Counted from the first letter of the stretch, positions 11,601 to 20,054 are shown. The stretch is 64,000 nt of DNA from Mycoavidus sp. HKI (GCF_020023735.2 NZ_CP076444.2:1193501-1257500); one strand, 5' to 3'. Numbers and translations: made by a program. Notes: generated by a model from the letters alone, not told the origin.

Positions 11601-14600
11601 ACCGTACTTCTGGTTCAACGCGTGGCTAAAACCTGTCAGCGTGATCGAGTCAAAACCAAATTCGCTGAGCGGCGTATTTCGCTCCAGTTCTTCTCGCGCA
11701 ATCTTTAGTTGTGCCGAAATCACCTCACTCAACGCAGACTCTAGCCGCGACGACAACTCACCCGCCGTGCTCAGGCTAGCGTTCAGAACCGTTGCGGTAA
11801 CCGGCAAGTGCCGCTCGCTCGCGCCTGGTGCGCGGACCGTGGCCTGAACAGGCCGTACAGCGGAACGCATCGGACTGATTAGCGCTTCGACTTGGTGTGG
11901 CTGCCGCACTACGCCATTGCTGAAAGCCGCCACGATCTGCTGGCCTAGCCCGTGCGCCGCCTCAGCAGGGAAGGTGATGGTCTCAAAGCCCTCCGCTGCC
12001 AGCACCTGCTGCCACATCGGCGAAGTCAGCCCAGGTGTACCCGCGATCCGTAACGCACTATCCTCGGCTAACCACCAGCCGTCCAGCAACCCAAACGTCA
12101 AGTGTGCAAACAGACCCATGTCTGTCAGTTCATTGAGCAACAACAAACCGTTGCCCTTGAGGAGTGTCTTGGCATGGCGCACCGTACGGCGAATATCATG
12201 TGTAGCATGTAGAACATTGGCTGCCACTATGACGTCGTAGTAACCCAACGCGAAGTCCTGCTCCTTCGGTGCACGCTCGATGTCGAGTTTCTGCGTATGC
12301 AGATACGGCACCTGCGGTGCGTAGTGCTGCTGCGCATGCAGCAGAAATGCCGCCGACACATCCGTATAACAATACTGCTCGATCTGCGACGCATACGGCG
12401 CCAGTTGTGCAAACATCATCGTACTGGTGCCGCCGGTGCCCGCACCAATCTCGAGTATGCGTAGCTTGGCCTGCGGATCGGCTTGCAAGCGCGCTTGCAC
12501 ATACGCGATAAGTCGCTCGGTAAGCACCGCATTGAAGTAGTCCGCTACTGGATGATTGCGGTACACGCCTTCCATCCGATCTAACCGCCCTTGCGGGAAC
12601 AGCACCTCGGTCGCCGCAATCTCGCCGCGCAGCACGGCGGGCAAAGCCCGCAGCGTGACATCCACCAATTGGACCTGGGCCCGCAGCGTCGGCTTGTCTT
12701 GAGCGGTGGCGCAATACACTTCCCATTGCGCCCAACATTCGGCGGGATCGCCTGGTGTCTGTGCGAGCAGCCCGCGCGCCTCCAGCCAGCGCAGACTGTG
12801 GGCGTGCCAACGCGTATATGATGCGGGTGGGAGCGTATCCGCTGTAAGCCACCCCAGGGCAGCCAACTGCACCCGCAGCAACGGTGCGAGCTGCACTTCG
12901 AGATCCGTGATATCCTGTGCCGCCCCCTCGGGCAGCGCCGCCTCCACCTGCGGCAGCGCCACAGCTGGCGCAACGGGCAGCGCTGTCACCGTCTCGTGCG
13001 CCTCAATTCCCAATACATCGGCCACCGCAGTCTGTGTCGTCTTCACAAACACCAGTTGATCCACCGGCCCGGCCAGCAACTGCTCCAGTGTAGCCATCGC
13101 CTCGGGCGACTCAATCGAACCCATACCCATCTGCGCCATCCGCTCGCGGTAGGGCGCTGAGGCCACTATCCCCACACTGCCCCAATAGCCCCAGTGCATT
13201 ACCTTCACCGGGTAGGACCGAGCGCCCATCCCTTGCGCAAACGCATCCGCAAAGCAGCACCCCGCCGCATAGTTGCTCTGCCCTGGCGGCTTCATGAAGC
13301 TCTGGATCGATGAAAAGAATACCAGCCAATCCAGCTTCTCCTGGCCGAACACCTCAGTCAGATGTTCCGTGGTGGCCACCTTGGCCGACCATGCCGCCTC
13401 GAAGGTCGCTTCATCCATCTGCGCCAAACTGCGGTCAGCTAGCACAATCGCTGCATGCACCACCCCGTGGATCGCACCGAAACGCTCCCGGATCATTGCA
13501 TGCGCCAGCGCCAGTGCATTCTGGTCGGTCGCATCCGCTTGCAGGTAGAGCGGCATTGGACCCAATGCTCCAAGCCGCGCGCACTGTTGCGTGATGGTTG
13601 CGTCTTCGGCACGCCGGCCTAGCCAAACCACTTGGGCCTGGTAATGTTGGATCAGATACTCGCTTAAGGCCATCCCCAAACCGCCCGCTCCGCCGAGGAT
13701 TACGTACACCCCACCCGTGCGGTAGGCTGACCCCATGGCCGCAGGCAGCGTGCACGGCACGAGCCGTTGCCGGTACCCCTGACCATGCCGATACGCCCGC
13801 GCATCGCCCCGGCCATCGGCTGGTTGCTTTAGCAGCCACGCTAAGGGTACATCCTCGTGCGCCGGCACATCGAGCAGCCGCACCCGCCAGTGCGCATACT
13901 CCTTGGACAGTGAGCCCATCAAGCCGTGTACGCCAGCGGCGGTGGCATCGACTGCCTCCCTCGGCCACACTGCTTGCGCTTGCTGCGTCACCACCGTCAG
14001 GCCCAGCGACCGTGAGCCGTAACCCAGCGCCAGCAGCGCTTTGTGCAACTTGAATCCTAGTTGCGTTGCCACCGCATTGGCGGGTGGCACCCACCACACC
14101 AGATGATCCAAAGGCGAATCACTATGGAAGCGTTCGATCAACGCTTCCATACTCTCCGTACCTGTCAACAAAATCCTTTTCGCCTGTGGGTAACGCTCCA
14201 GCCAGGCTGACTGCGCAGGTTCTGGGGCGCCCACCAACATCACTTGCTGCTGAGGAAGCGGCCAGGCTTCATGCGTTTCTTCTGTCTCGTCTACTGCCCC
14301 TTCCCACACCGGCGCTAGCGTCAACTCGCCCACCAAGACGGGTACCGGCAAAGCAAGCGGTGTTGGCACCGTCTGAGCAGCTACCTCGGCGTAATCGACT
14401 GCCTCATGCAAGAGTCGTGTACTGAAGCCGCTTAGGCGCAGTGCTACCCGCCCACTGGCATCGACGATGTCGACATCGAGCTTGCGGATTGCCGCGCTGT
14501 CGCCCGCTCCCGGGCGCACCACCGCCCACGCCAGCGTTGGCAACTCACCCCATTGCCTCACTTGCGCCACTGTGAACGGCAGCGCCAGGGGCACGTCAGT

Positions 14601-17600
14601 CTTGTCTTGCGTCAACGCCACACTCGTCTGCAGTGCCCCGTCTAGCACATTCGGTAACCACGCATAGCCGGCGGGCACCTCTGCCGTCAAGCGCAAGGCG
14701 CCCATCGCTACGTTATTGCCTAGCCGCAATTCGTGTAAAACTTGGAAGCTCGGACCGTAACCCAACCCCAGTTGCGTAAACCGCGCATAACACGCCTCGC
14801 CTGTCAACGTCTGCTCACATTGCCCTCGCAGCGCGGCCAGATCCACCTGTGGCGTTTCACCCACCTTGCTCAACTGGGCCCAACCCTGGTTGTACACTAC
14901 CGCCTCATCCCCACTGCCACTGTAAATCTCGAAGCGAATACGGCCGTCTTCCTGCATCTCAAGACCAATCTGCACTTCCTGCGGCTGCACCACTACCAGC
15001 GGGCGTAGCCACGTCACTTCCTGCAACAGAACCGATAGCCCTGCCGTGCCAACCTCACCACCGCTGGCTAGCGTCACCGCCGCGCGTGCCCACTCCAGTT
15101 GGGCCGCCCCCGGCACCACCCGCTCGCCTTGCACCACGTGATCGCGCAGGAAGAACTCCTCGCCCGTGAGCGTCGTACTAAAGCGCTGCTCACTCAAATT
15201 TGACGTGTTTCGGTGTACTAACGGATGCAGTTGACGCTCTAGCCCACCTTGCCCTTGCATCCCTTTCTGCGACACCCAGTATCGCTCCTTGGCGAAGGGA
15301 TAGGTCGGCAGACTGATTCGCTGCGGCTTCGTCTGACCATATAACTGCCCCCACTCTACCTCTAGCCCCTGCACCCACAACTGCGCTAGCTTGCCCACCT
15401 TGCCGCGGGCAATCCACTTACCTAGGGTTTCCTGAAACTCCTCATCAGCCCGCAACACTGGAAAGATGTCTTGCTCACGATTGACTCTGCCGTGATACAT
15501 GTCCTCTTGATCCACCTCGCCTCGCGCATAGCGTGGTAGTCGCTCCTGCAGATTCTCTACGGTAGCCGCCACTAGTGCCAATCTCACACCCAGCGCCTCG
15601 CGTCCCACCTGAAGTGTGTATGCCAAGTCTGCCAAATTCACCTCATCCTGGCACTCTAGGTATACTAGCAACTGCTGCACCTGGTCCCGCAACCGCTCCT
15701 CATTCCTGGCCGATAGAACCACTACTACGGAGCCACTCAATACCGTGGGTACTCTCTGCGGCGCAACATGCTCTTCAACGATGACATGCGCATTGGTACC
15801 GCTAAAGCCAAATGAACTAATCCCCGCACGTTTGCGCCCCGCCGGCCAAGCCTGGGTTTGCGTCACCACTCGTACCGGCAAGCGCGCCCAAGGAATATGA
15901 GGATTCGGTGTCTCAAAGTGCAGCTGCACCGGCATCACCCCATGCTGTATCGACAGCACAGTCTTGATCAGTCCTGCGATACCGGCGGCCGCTTCTAAAT
16001 GGCCAATTGAACTCTTTAGCGAGCCAACTAAAAGGGGCTGATCATCCGGCCGTCCCACTCCAAGCACTTGAGCCGCGGCCATCACCTCGATCGGATCTCC
16101 TAGCTTGGTGCCAGTACCATGCGCCTCCAAGTAGCCGATCTCGTGCGGCGCGACTCCCGCTTGGGCTAACGCCTCTTCGATCACTGCCTGCTGTGCCAAC
16201 TGGTTCGGCGCGGTCAAGCCACTGCTACTGCCATCCTGATTGATCGCACTGCCCCGAAGCACCGCTAGAATCGGATCTCCGTCGGCCTGCGCATCGGACA
16301 ATCGCTTCAGAATCACCGCCGCGCAGCCTTCCCCTCGCACATACCCATCGGCCGACGCATCGAACGTCCGGCAACGTCCATGAGGCGAGAGCATGCCTGC
16401 CTGTTCATACGCCAGGAACCGCTTCTCATCAAGCAACAAATTAACGCCTGCGGCCAAAGCCAGGTTGCACTCCCCGCCCAACAAACTACGACATGCTGTA
16501 TGCACCGCCACTAGGGATGAACTGCAGGCGGTATCGATACTGAGTGCAGGACCCTGCCAATCGAAAAAATACGACAGCCGACCTGCAGCTACCGAACACG
16601 CATTGCCAGTGGCAAAGTGCGCGTTGAGATCAGCCTCGCTCCCATGCTGTGCAATCAGCCCTTCGTAGTCACCTGCCATCATCCCCACGAAGACCCCGCT
16701 ACGCGTACCACGTAGCATTGCCGGCGCAATTGCGGCGGATTCCAGTGCTTCCCAAGCCACCTCCAACAAACATCGTTGCTGCGGATCCAAGAGTTCCGCC
16801 TCGCGCGGAGAAATACGGAAAAATCCCGCGTCAAAGCGATCGACTTCACTCAGGAAGCCTCCCTGCCAACGGCATAAGTCGTTTTGGCCCCACCACAGCG
16901 CTTGCCGGCTGGCGGGCAGCTGACCAACAAGATCATGCGCCGCCAGCAATTTTTCCCACAGCTGGGCTGGCGTATTGACGCCACCAGGCAGACGGCAAGC
17001 CATACCGATGAGCGCGATAGCTTCATCAGACTGGCTGGATTCCGGCCGTAGGCCGTGGCCCTGTGAAGCAAGCACAGTTCTGCTTGAGGCTGTAGTTGAA
17101 GTTACGGTTGTTTGCAATGCTGGGGTGGCATTTGGCCGCGCCATAAAATACCCCATAATCGCCGCGGGCGTGCCATAGCTGAATAAGAACGTCGAGGGCA
17201 ACGATTCTCCCAGACGGGCTCCTAACAGCATTCGTAATTCAAGCAATTCCAGCGAACTCAGCCCCATTTCCATCAACGGTACTTGGGCGCCATAAAACGC
17301 AGCCCGTTGACTGCCCAGTACCTGCATCACCGTGCTAGATACGACTGGCTCGATCTGATCAGCGACTTGCATGGCACGCTCAGGGACAGCTTGCTGGACC
17401 TCGGTCTTGGCAACGGCAGCGCCTCTAGGACGCAACGGGTATTCGATGAGAATTCCAGCCCCCTCATTATCTGTATCCTCCGGCCGGAATCTCCTTAGCA
17501 CTTCACGCAGGACCGCTCCATGCGAAGTGTGAAAGTGCAACATCGGATCGAGCAACTGGCCCTGTTCGTTGCTTGACTGGATATAGTCATCGAGGCTACA

Positions 17601-19535
17601 TGCTTGTTGGCGCCGGATAAAGTGTGCGCAGCGCGTGACCCCCACCACAGCGTCTACCCCATCCAGCGTGGCACTATAGGCCAGGATCAAGCCGATCAGC
17701 GCATCACTGAACCCCCGCCCCTTCATCTCAGGCGCAACAAACAATCCTAACAGTTGTACACAACGGCCTTCTGACCGATGTAAGCGCGCCATATCCTTAT
17801 AGCAAGCGCGGCGCAGAGCGTCGAGAGACTCGATGCGCTGTGTATATAGCGCCGCCACAATCTGTCCGCCGAACTCCAACACCCACTGCTCCTGGGCAAG
17901 ATCGCACACCCGCCGCTTTATTTCCGCGATAGGCGTATGAAGCGCTTTCGGCTGGCAGATCCGGTCGAGTTGCTTAAGCCGGCGTAGATCAGAGCGGATC
18001 GGATGCCGGACGGTATAAGGTTGGGGTACCAAACGATGTAGAGAAATACGGGTAAAGTCCATCTGCTTAGGGATAGCCTGTGACATGCCCTCTTCCGGAA
18101 AAAGCCCCGCCTCTGCTGCGGCCGCTAAAAAAATCGGGGCTTCAACCAGTTGCTGGCCAGAGAAGGCATGATAGGCATCGAAATGAGCGCTTTCCGTCAG
18201 ATCTCCCAAGCGCTTGACGGTGACTGGCGGCAAACAATGGACCTCCAATACAAGCAAGCCAAAGCGGGAAATGGCTTTACGCCAGCGGCGCAGATGCTCC
18301 ACCAAGCCCTGCACGGCATGGGCTGCCTTAATCTCACCACCGTCACGCGCAACATACACGCCCGTACCCTTCACCTCCTCCTGGCGCCGAGCAGCGCTCT
18401 TATCCTCAAGAGGCAAAAAAGGGCGATCATGATCCAAGAAAGAACGCACATGCAGAATGTTTTCTGGATCTGTAATACCTGCGGCAGCTAAATCGGCTAT
18501 CAGTTGCTGCGGGTCTGCGATATCCGCCCGCACCAGCACATGCGGCAAACCCGCCAAGGTTTTTCCTGTGGCTTCGAGCGCCAGCGCATTGTAGTCTGCT
18601 CCGATCAGGGTAAGCGGATATTCTGTCAGGGCCTGGCCCCTGGCCGATCGTGTTTTGACAAGCTCGTAGATCCGGCGCAATAAACTCCCGTCTCCGCATC
18701 CCATATCCGCCACATAACGCGGTTGATTAGCCAGAGGGGATTGATCAAAGATACGCAAAATGAGGGTATCCAGCTCGGCAAAGTGGCTTTGATGCTGCAC
18801 GCCGCTGGCCGTGACATTCAAAGTGCGGTCTATATGAGATTCATGCCCATGTTCATCCGCGTCGAATACCCCTTCTGCCTTGCCAAATAGTAAGTCATCG
18901 ATGCCACCAAACATCGTCGCATAAGACACCACCACCCCCAAAGCCCCGCTACTCGCCAACAAGGCCCCACCGCTTGGTGTCAACCGAAAACCAGCGGCCC
19001 CGACTTGTCCCCAGCCACGTTGAACAAACAAACTCTGAATGGCTTGTAACGCAGCAATTGATATTTCGTTTGGCTGAGCCTGTTCGAGCACGTGATTGCC
19101 TAGCGTCGCCAGCTTGGCCAGCAGGGGCGCCAACAAAGCACCGTCCAACACGTTGACTACGGCCGGATCAGCGCCAGCCCAGCCCGTGCCACAGCGCTCT
19201 AGCCAGAGCAGCAAGCGCGCGGGCTGCTCAGCCTCCAACGCATGCGTCATCGACAAATGTATCAAATCTGCCAAATCGTTCGGCAACTGCCGGACAAGGG
19301 CGGCGCCTTTAGTTGCCTCATACTGGTCCAGCTCAAGCCATTCTATCCAACCTAATTCATATAAGAGCCGAAGTGCTGCATGTAAGTGTCCCACGTTGCC
19401 CCGACAGCGTGACGCCAGTTTCTTGAGCGTCATCGGTCGCGTTGACATCGCCTCGAAAACTCCATGCCACGCAAATGCGCTAATGACAGGTGTTGCAACC
19501 CAACCATTGGCAAATCCATTGACGACATCTAGCAT
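2628..19535 (-). CDS. Trans-AT polyketide synthase A: loading module plus three modules
   Basis: A giant 5635-residue PKS. Domains in order (approximate residues): SAM-methyltransferase-like loading domain (200-490, SAM loop ADMGCGDG), GNAT domain (500-690), ACP (near 770, GLSSLE); module 1: KS (836-1260, active Cys near 1003), DH (1435-1710, HVVQGERVVP), KR (1940-2120), C-methyltransferase (2250-2560, EIGAGTGGTS), ACP (Ser near 2628); module 2: KS (from 2722), DH (3325), KR (3792), ACP (4091); module 3: KS (from 4190), DH (4791), KR (5258), ACP (5556). All three KS domains have DTACSSS and EAHGTGT. No GHSxG acyltransferase occurs; each KS is followed by the linker ending LPTYPFAKERYW seen in trans-AT PKSs. 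The protein stops soon after the last ACP, without thioesterase, reductase or docking domain. The start has AGAGAG nine bases upstream. Expected product: a methylated short polyene held on the ACP. Confidence 0.93.
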   Translation of the reverse strand: MLDVVNGFANGWVATPVISAFAWHGVFEAMSTRPMTLKKLASRCRGNVGHLHAALRLLYELGWIEWLELDQYEATKGAALVRQLPNDLADLIHLSMTHALEAEQPARLLLWLERCGTGWAGADPAVVNVLDGALLAPLLAKLATLGNHVLEQAQPNEISIAALQAIQSLFVQRGWGQVGAAGFRLTPSGGALLASSGALGVVVSYATMFGGIDDLLFGKAEGVFDADEHGHESHIDRTLNVTASGVQHQSHFAELDTLILRIFDQSPLANQPRYVADMGCGDGSLLRRIYELVKTRSARGQALTEYPLTLIGADYNALALEATGKTLAGLPHVLVRADIADPQQLIADLAAAGITDPENILHVRSFLDHDRPFLPLEDKSAARRQEEVKGTGVYVARDGGEIKAAHAVQGLVEHLRRWRKAISRFGLLVLEVHCLPPVTVKRLGDLTESAHFDAYHAFSGQQLVEAPIFLAAAAEAGLFPEEGMSQAIPKQMDFTRISLHRLVPQPYTVRHPIRSDLRRLKQLDRICQPKALHTPIAEIKRRVCDLAQEQWVLEFGGQIVAALYTQRIESLDALRRACYKDMARLHRSEGRCVQLLGLFVAPEMKGRGFSDALIGLILAYSATLDGVDAVVGVTRCAHFIRRQQACSLDDYIQSSNEQGQLLDPMLHFHTSHGAVLREVLRRFRPEDTDNEGAGILIEYPLRPRGAAVAKTEVQQAVPERAMQVADQIEPVVSSTVMQVLGSQRAAFYGAQVPLMEMGLSSLELLELRMLLGARLGESLPSTFLFSYGTPAAIMGYFMARPNATPALQTTVTSTTASSRTVLASQGHGLRPESSQSDEAIALIGMACRLPGGVNTPAQLWEKLLAAHDLVGQLPASRQALWWGQNDLCRWQGGFLSEVDRFDAGFFRISPREAELLDPQQRCLLEVAWEALESAAIAPAMLRGTRSGVFVGMMAGDYEGLIAQHGSEADLNAHFATGNACSVAAGRLSYFFDWQGPALSIDTACSSSLVAVHTACRSLLGGECNLALAAGVNLLLDEKRFLAYEQAGMLSPHGRCRTFDASADGYVRGEGCAAVILKRLSDAQADGDPILAVLRGSAINQDGSSSGLTAPNQLAQQAVIEEALAQAGVAPHEIGYLEAHGTGTKLGDPIEVMAAAQVLGVGRPDDQPLLVGSLKSSIGHLEAAAGIAGLIKTVLSIQHGVMPVQLHFETPNPHIPWARLPVRVVTQTQAWPAGRKRAGISSFGFSGTNAHVIVEEHVAPQRVPTVLSGSVVVVLSARNEERLRDQVQQLLVYLECQDEVNLADLAYTLQVGREALGVRLALVAATVENLQERLPRYARGEVDQEDMYHGRVNREQDIFPVLRADEEFQETLGKWIARGKVGKLAQLWVQGLEVEWGQLYGQTKPQRISLPTYPFAKERYWVSQKGMQGQGGLERQLHPLVHRNTSNLSEQRFSTTLTGEEFFLRDHVVQGERVVPGAAQLEWARAAVTLASGGEVGTAGLSVLLQEVTWLRPLVVVQPQEVQIGLEMQEDGRIRFEIYSGSGDEAVVYNQGWAQLSKVGETPQVDLAALRGQCEQTLTGEACYARFTQLGLGYGPSFQVLHELRLGNNVAMGALRLTAEVPAGYAWLPNVLDGALQTSVALTQDKTDVPLALPFTVAQVRQWGELPTLAWAVVRPGAGDSAAIRKLDVDIVDASGRVALRLSGFSTRLLHEAVDYAEVAAQTVPTPLALPVPVLVGELTLAPVWEGAVDETEETHEAWPLPQQQVMLVGAPEPAQSAWLERYPQAKRILLTGTESMEALIERFHSDSPLDHLVWWVPPANAVATQLGFKLHKALLALGYGSRSLGLTVVTQQAQAVWPREAVDATAAGVHGLMGSLSKEYAHWRVRLLDVPAHEDVPLAWLLKQPADGRGDARAYRHGQGYRQRLVPCTLPAAMGSAYRTGGVYVILGGAGGLGMALSEYLIQHYQAQVVWLGRRAEDATITQQCARLGALGPMPLYLQADATDQNALALAHAMIRERFGAIHGVVHAAIVLADRSLAQMDEATFEAAWSAKVATTEHLTEVFGQEKLDWLVFFSSIQSFMKPPGQSNYAAGCCFADAFAQGMGARSYPVKVMHWGYWGSVGIVASAPYRERMAQMGMGSIESPEAMATLEQLLAGPVDQLVFVKTTQTAVADVLGIEAHETVTALPVAPAVALPQVEAALPEGAAQDITDLEVQLAPLLRVQLAALGWLTADTLPPASYTRWHAHSLRWLEARGLLAQTPGDPAECWAQWEVYCATAQDKPTLRAQVQLVDVTLRALPAVLRGEIAATEVLFPQGRLDRMEGVYRNHPVADYFNAVLTERLIAYVQARLQADPQAKLRILEIGAGTGGTSTMMFAQLAPYASQIEQYCYTDVSAAFLLHAQQHYAPQVPYLHTQKLDIERAPKEQDFALGYYDVIVAANVLHATHDIRRTVRHAKTLLKGNGLLLLNELTDMGLFAHLTFGLLDGWWLAEDSALRIAGTPGLTSPMWQQVLAAEGFETITFPAEAAHGLGQQIVAAFSNGVVRQPHQVEALISPMRSAVRPVQATVRAPGASERHLPVTATVLNASLSTAGELSSRLESALSEVISAQLKIAREELERNTPLSEFGFDSITLTGFSHALNQKYGLTLSPTIFFEYSTIATLAAYLAREHQAMLAPAFVVSEQICPDIGAVLPLSSPILRRRRERGTAIMQGDDASKRDVIKNEPIAVIGMSGCFPQAEDLDALWANLLAERDSIGALPANRWERGLAPAIRHAGVIENIDEFDPLFFGISPREAQGMDPQQRLLMLYVYRVIEDAGYSVQSLSGSATALLVGTSAGNGYGQLLTQAGEKVAGYSAAGLAGSMGPNRMSYWLNWHGPSEPIDTACSSSLVAVHRALELLRSGQCAQAVVGGVNTLLSMEMHESFIQAGMLSADGRCKTFSAQADGYVRGEGVGMVFLKPLSAAERDGDHIYGLIKGSATNHGGRAHSLTAPNPRAQADLIKAALQQAGVEPGTVSYIEAHGTGTELGDPIEIQGLKSAFAELASELPAQSCGLGTVKSNIGHLELAAGVVGLIKVLLQLQHQTLVKSLHCEELNPLLALNDSPFYVVQKTGAWEALRDQQGQVLPRRAGVSSFGFGGVNAHVIVEEYIGPQRAPTVSNGPVVVVLSARSEAQLRDQVQQLLAYLERRAEVNLADLAYTLQVGREVLGVRLALIVTAIEPLQEQLLRYMQGEGELEGMYYGKVKREQDTLSVFRADEELQEAIGKWVVRGKVGKLAQLWVQGLEVEWGQLYGQTKPQRVSLPTYPFAKERYWVPQTVVQGGAERQLHPLVHRNTSSLRQQRFSTTLTGEEFFLRDHVVQGKRVVPGAAQLEWARAAVALASEDDGGIEGLSVLLQDVTWLRPLAIVQPQDIYIGLETQEDGRIGFEIYSGSGDETVVYSQGWAQLAEVGEAPRVDLEGLRGQCEQTLEAEACYARFAQLGLSYGPSFQMLNELQVGDHLAVGALRLAAEVPVGYTWAPNVLDGALQASGGLALGPAGATLALPFTVAQVRQWGEMPVPAWAVVRPSVGDSAAIRKLDVDIVDTGGRVALRLSGFSTRLMREAAEQATAVPQVALLTPQWTVQATAQPVALPAYGAHRILFCEVGEDDSKTVTELATAVPAAQSVRLTTTGTLAQRYTTYAVQLLEWIQKEIAAHPGQTLLLQLVVPSEGEGAVLQGLGGLLRSAQQEYPLLACQVVAVEAKVSVPVLVQRLRAEAVSPTPVVRYVEGQREVWGLASWEVEQTALPWHDEGVYLITGGLGGLGQVFARAIAQQVRHPVLVLTGRRALPPSQERVLEELQTMGARVAYRAVDVSNAVAVATLVAEMVAQYGQLNGVIHSAGVLHDGLLAQKTGETVRQVLAPKVAGLVALDEATREMALDWLVLCSSVASVLGNIGQVDYAAGNGFLDSYAQYRVGLVAKGQRQGRTVSVSWPLWAEGGMQIDAAAQEQLRRDTGLEAMPSATGVTALCQALGQPVAHVVVGYGAVAPVLQRLRAACETPMRLALTAILDADDPAIVVELQSQIEYALTGLISAQLKIAREELERDAPLSEFGFDSVMLTGLGNALNQKYSLLLSPTIFFEYSTIAALAGYLAREYQAELAPKFTATVTAPTCLQSSTVSSPFAPARQRRRERVAAATLRGDVSRHNTVKGEPIAVIGMSGCFPQAEDIDALWANLLAERDSIGALPASRWERGLAPAIRHAGVIENIDEFDPLFFGISPREAQGMDPQQRLLMLYVYRVIEDAGYSVQSLSGSATALLVGTSAGNGYGQLLTQAGEKVAGYSAAGLAGSMGPNRMSYWLNWHGPSEPIDTACSSSLVAVHRALELLRSGQCAQAVVGGVNTLLSMEMHESFIQAGMLSADGRCKTFSARADGYVRGEGVGMVFLKPLSAAERDGDHIYGLIKGSATNHGGRAHSLTAPNPRAQADLIKAALQQAGVEPGTVSYIEAHGTGTELGDPIEVQGLKSAFAELASELPAQSCGLGTVKSNIGHLELAAGVVGLIKVLLQLQHQTLVKSLHCEELNPLLALSGSPFYVVQKTGAWEALRDQQGQVLPRRAGVSSFGFGGVNAHVIVEEYIGPQRAPTVSNGPVVVVLSARSEAQLRDQVQQLLAYLERPAEVNLTDLAYTLQVGREALGVRLALVTRSISALKEQLLRYVRGEAAGEYLYQGEPKRSREALALFRDDEGMQKAIEIWVAKGQVGKLAQLWVQGLEVAWRQLYGAARPKRISLPTYPFAKERYWVPASLQGGLERRLHPLVHRNTSSLSKQRFTTTLTGEEFFLRDHVVQGERVVPGAAQLEWARAAVALASEDEGGIEGLSVLLQEVMWLRPLVIARPQDIYIGLETQEDGRIGFEIYSGSGDETVVYSQGWAQLAEADEAPQMDLAALRGQCEQRLTSEACYARFAQLGLSYGLSFQVLHELWIGDDLAVGALRLSGEGPVGYAWAPNVLDGALQASVGMTQGMTDVTLALPFAVAQVRQWGELPMPAWAVVRPGAGDSAAIRKFDVDIVDANGQVALRLSGFSTRTVHDEAAEQVAAPQTVLLAPQWTAQQAMAQPAAVSAYAGHGILLCEMNEADAKTVTELATTVPAAQCVRLTATGLLAQRYTVYAVQLLEWTQQKVATHPGKALLLQLVVPSEGEGAVLQGLGGLLRSAQQEYPLLVCQVVAVEAGLSMPVLVQRLRAEAVSPAPMVRYVQGQREIWGFAPCESKEMTLPWRDEGVYLITGGLGGLGQVFARAIVQQVRHPVLVLAGRSALRPAQERELQELQTRGARVAYRVVDVTDTVAVATLVAEMVAQYGQLNGVIHSAGVLHDGLLAQKTGETLRQVLAPKVAGLVALDEATRDVALDWLVLCSSVAGVWGNVGQTDYAAANGFLDSYAQYRSSLVVQGQRRGRTVSVSWPLWAEGGMQIDAAGQERLRRDTGLEVIPSAVGVMALYQALGQPAPHVVVGYGAVARVLQCMRAACETPMLPATTVALDAGGPAAVGELPSQIEHALTGMLSTQLKIARQELERDVLLSEFGFDSIAQIAFSNALHQKYSLALSPAIFFEYPTIAALADYLAREHQAVLAPVFAVTTTIRPDGRTVSQPLTPLPRRIAATSG
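5582..6855. repeat. Long direct repeat, copy 1 (KS3 region of PKS A)
   Basis: This stretch, covering most of the module 3 ketosynthase and the linker after it, is nearly identical to 9977-11250, which encodes the same part of module 2. Two anchor points (tggcccaatg at 5691 and 10086, gatgccaaaa at 6771 and 11166) both give a shift of exactly 4395 bp, so there is no net indel between them. By eye only one or two bases per hundred differ. Outside the tract the modules diverge quickly, as expected from recent gene conversion. Confidence 0.85.
9977..11250. repeat. Long direct repeat, copy 2 (KS2 region of PKS A)
   Basis: Partner of the tract at 5582-6855, shifted by 4395 bp and in the same orientation. 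It encodes the module 2 ketosynthase. The differences are scattered single bases; among the encoded changes I noticed KTFSAQ here against KTFSAR in copy 1. A pair of this length is a hazard for short-read assembly and a substrate for module deletion by homologous recombination. Confidence 0.85.
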
Positions 19536-19798
19536 AATGCGGTTCTCTCTTAATTGTTATGGACCAACAAACAAGCACTCAGCTAAACAACTCATACCTT
19601 TTCATCGCTGCCATTTCTCAGCATTAAGGAGCTTCAAGTTTTCAACACTTTACTTTAGTTTTTCAATTATTTTTTGATTTATTCGATTGACGATGGATTA
19701 ACCTTTTATATCATTTGGAACTAAGCGGGTGTCCCGCATCTTCTATGCTGATTTGCTCGACGTCCCTTTAGGCCGGTGAGGATGTCAAAGACCTCATT
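19536..19798. other. AT-rich region upstream of PKS A
   Basis: About 260 bp between the PKS A start and the MFS relic. It holds the ribosome-binding site for PKS A (AGAGAG on the minus strand, 19545-19550) and an AT-rich stretch around 19630-19710 that probably contains the promoter. I could not pick -35 and -10 boxes with confidence, and I see no operator-like palindrome. Confidence 0.4.
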
Positions 19799-20050
19799 TC
19801 AAGAGTTTATCGGCTCCAAAACAGGGGCCCTCATCTGACTCATTTTAATCGTGATCATCAGACCAGCAAAAGCGCACAAAAAACCCAACATGTAAACAGC
19901 CCTAATCTCGAATTTATCCGCAAGAAGCCCTGCCAAAGGTATGACTGCTCCAAATGCTAGGTCAAAGAAAGCCAAGTATCCGGCCATTGCTGAGCCGCAG
20001 TTTTGATGGAGCACCCGGCGCATCACTTCTACCCCAAATGCAGGCACGAC
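19799..20050 (-). pseudogene. MFS transporter, C-terminal fragment
   Basis: On the minus strand this stretch reads PAFGVEVMRRVLHQNCGSAM and continues through two hydrophobic segments (AFFDLAFGAVIPLAGLLA and VYMLGFLCAFAGLMITI) to a stop at 19799. It resembles the last two helices of a major facilitator transporter. The rest of the gene is missing: immediately upstream, at about 20050, the sequence becomes the IS4-type transposase relic on the opposite strand. The open frame continuing to 20323 is therefore only antisense to the transposase relic. It is a dead remnant; whether it was once the exporter of the polyketide cannot be told. Confidence 0.6.
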
Positions 20051-20054
20051 AAGT

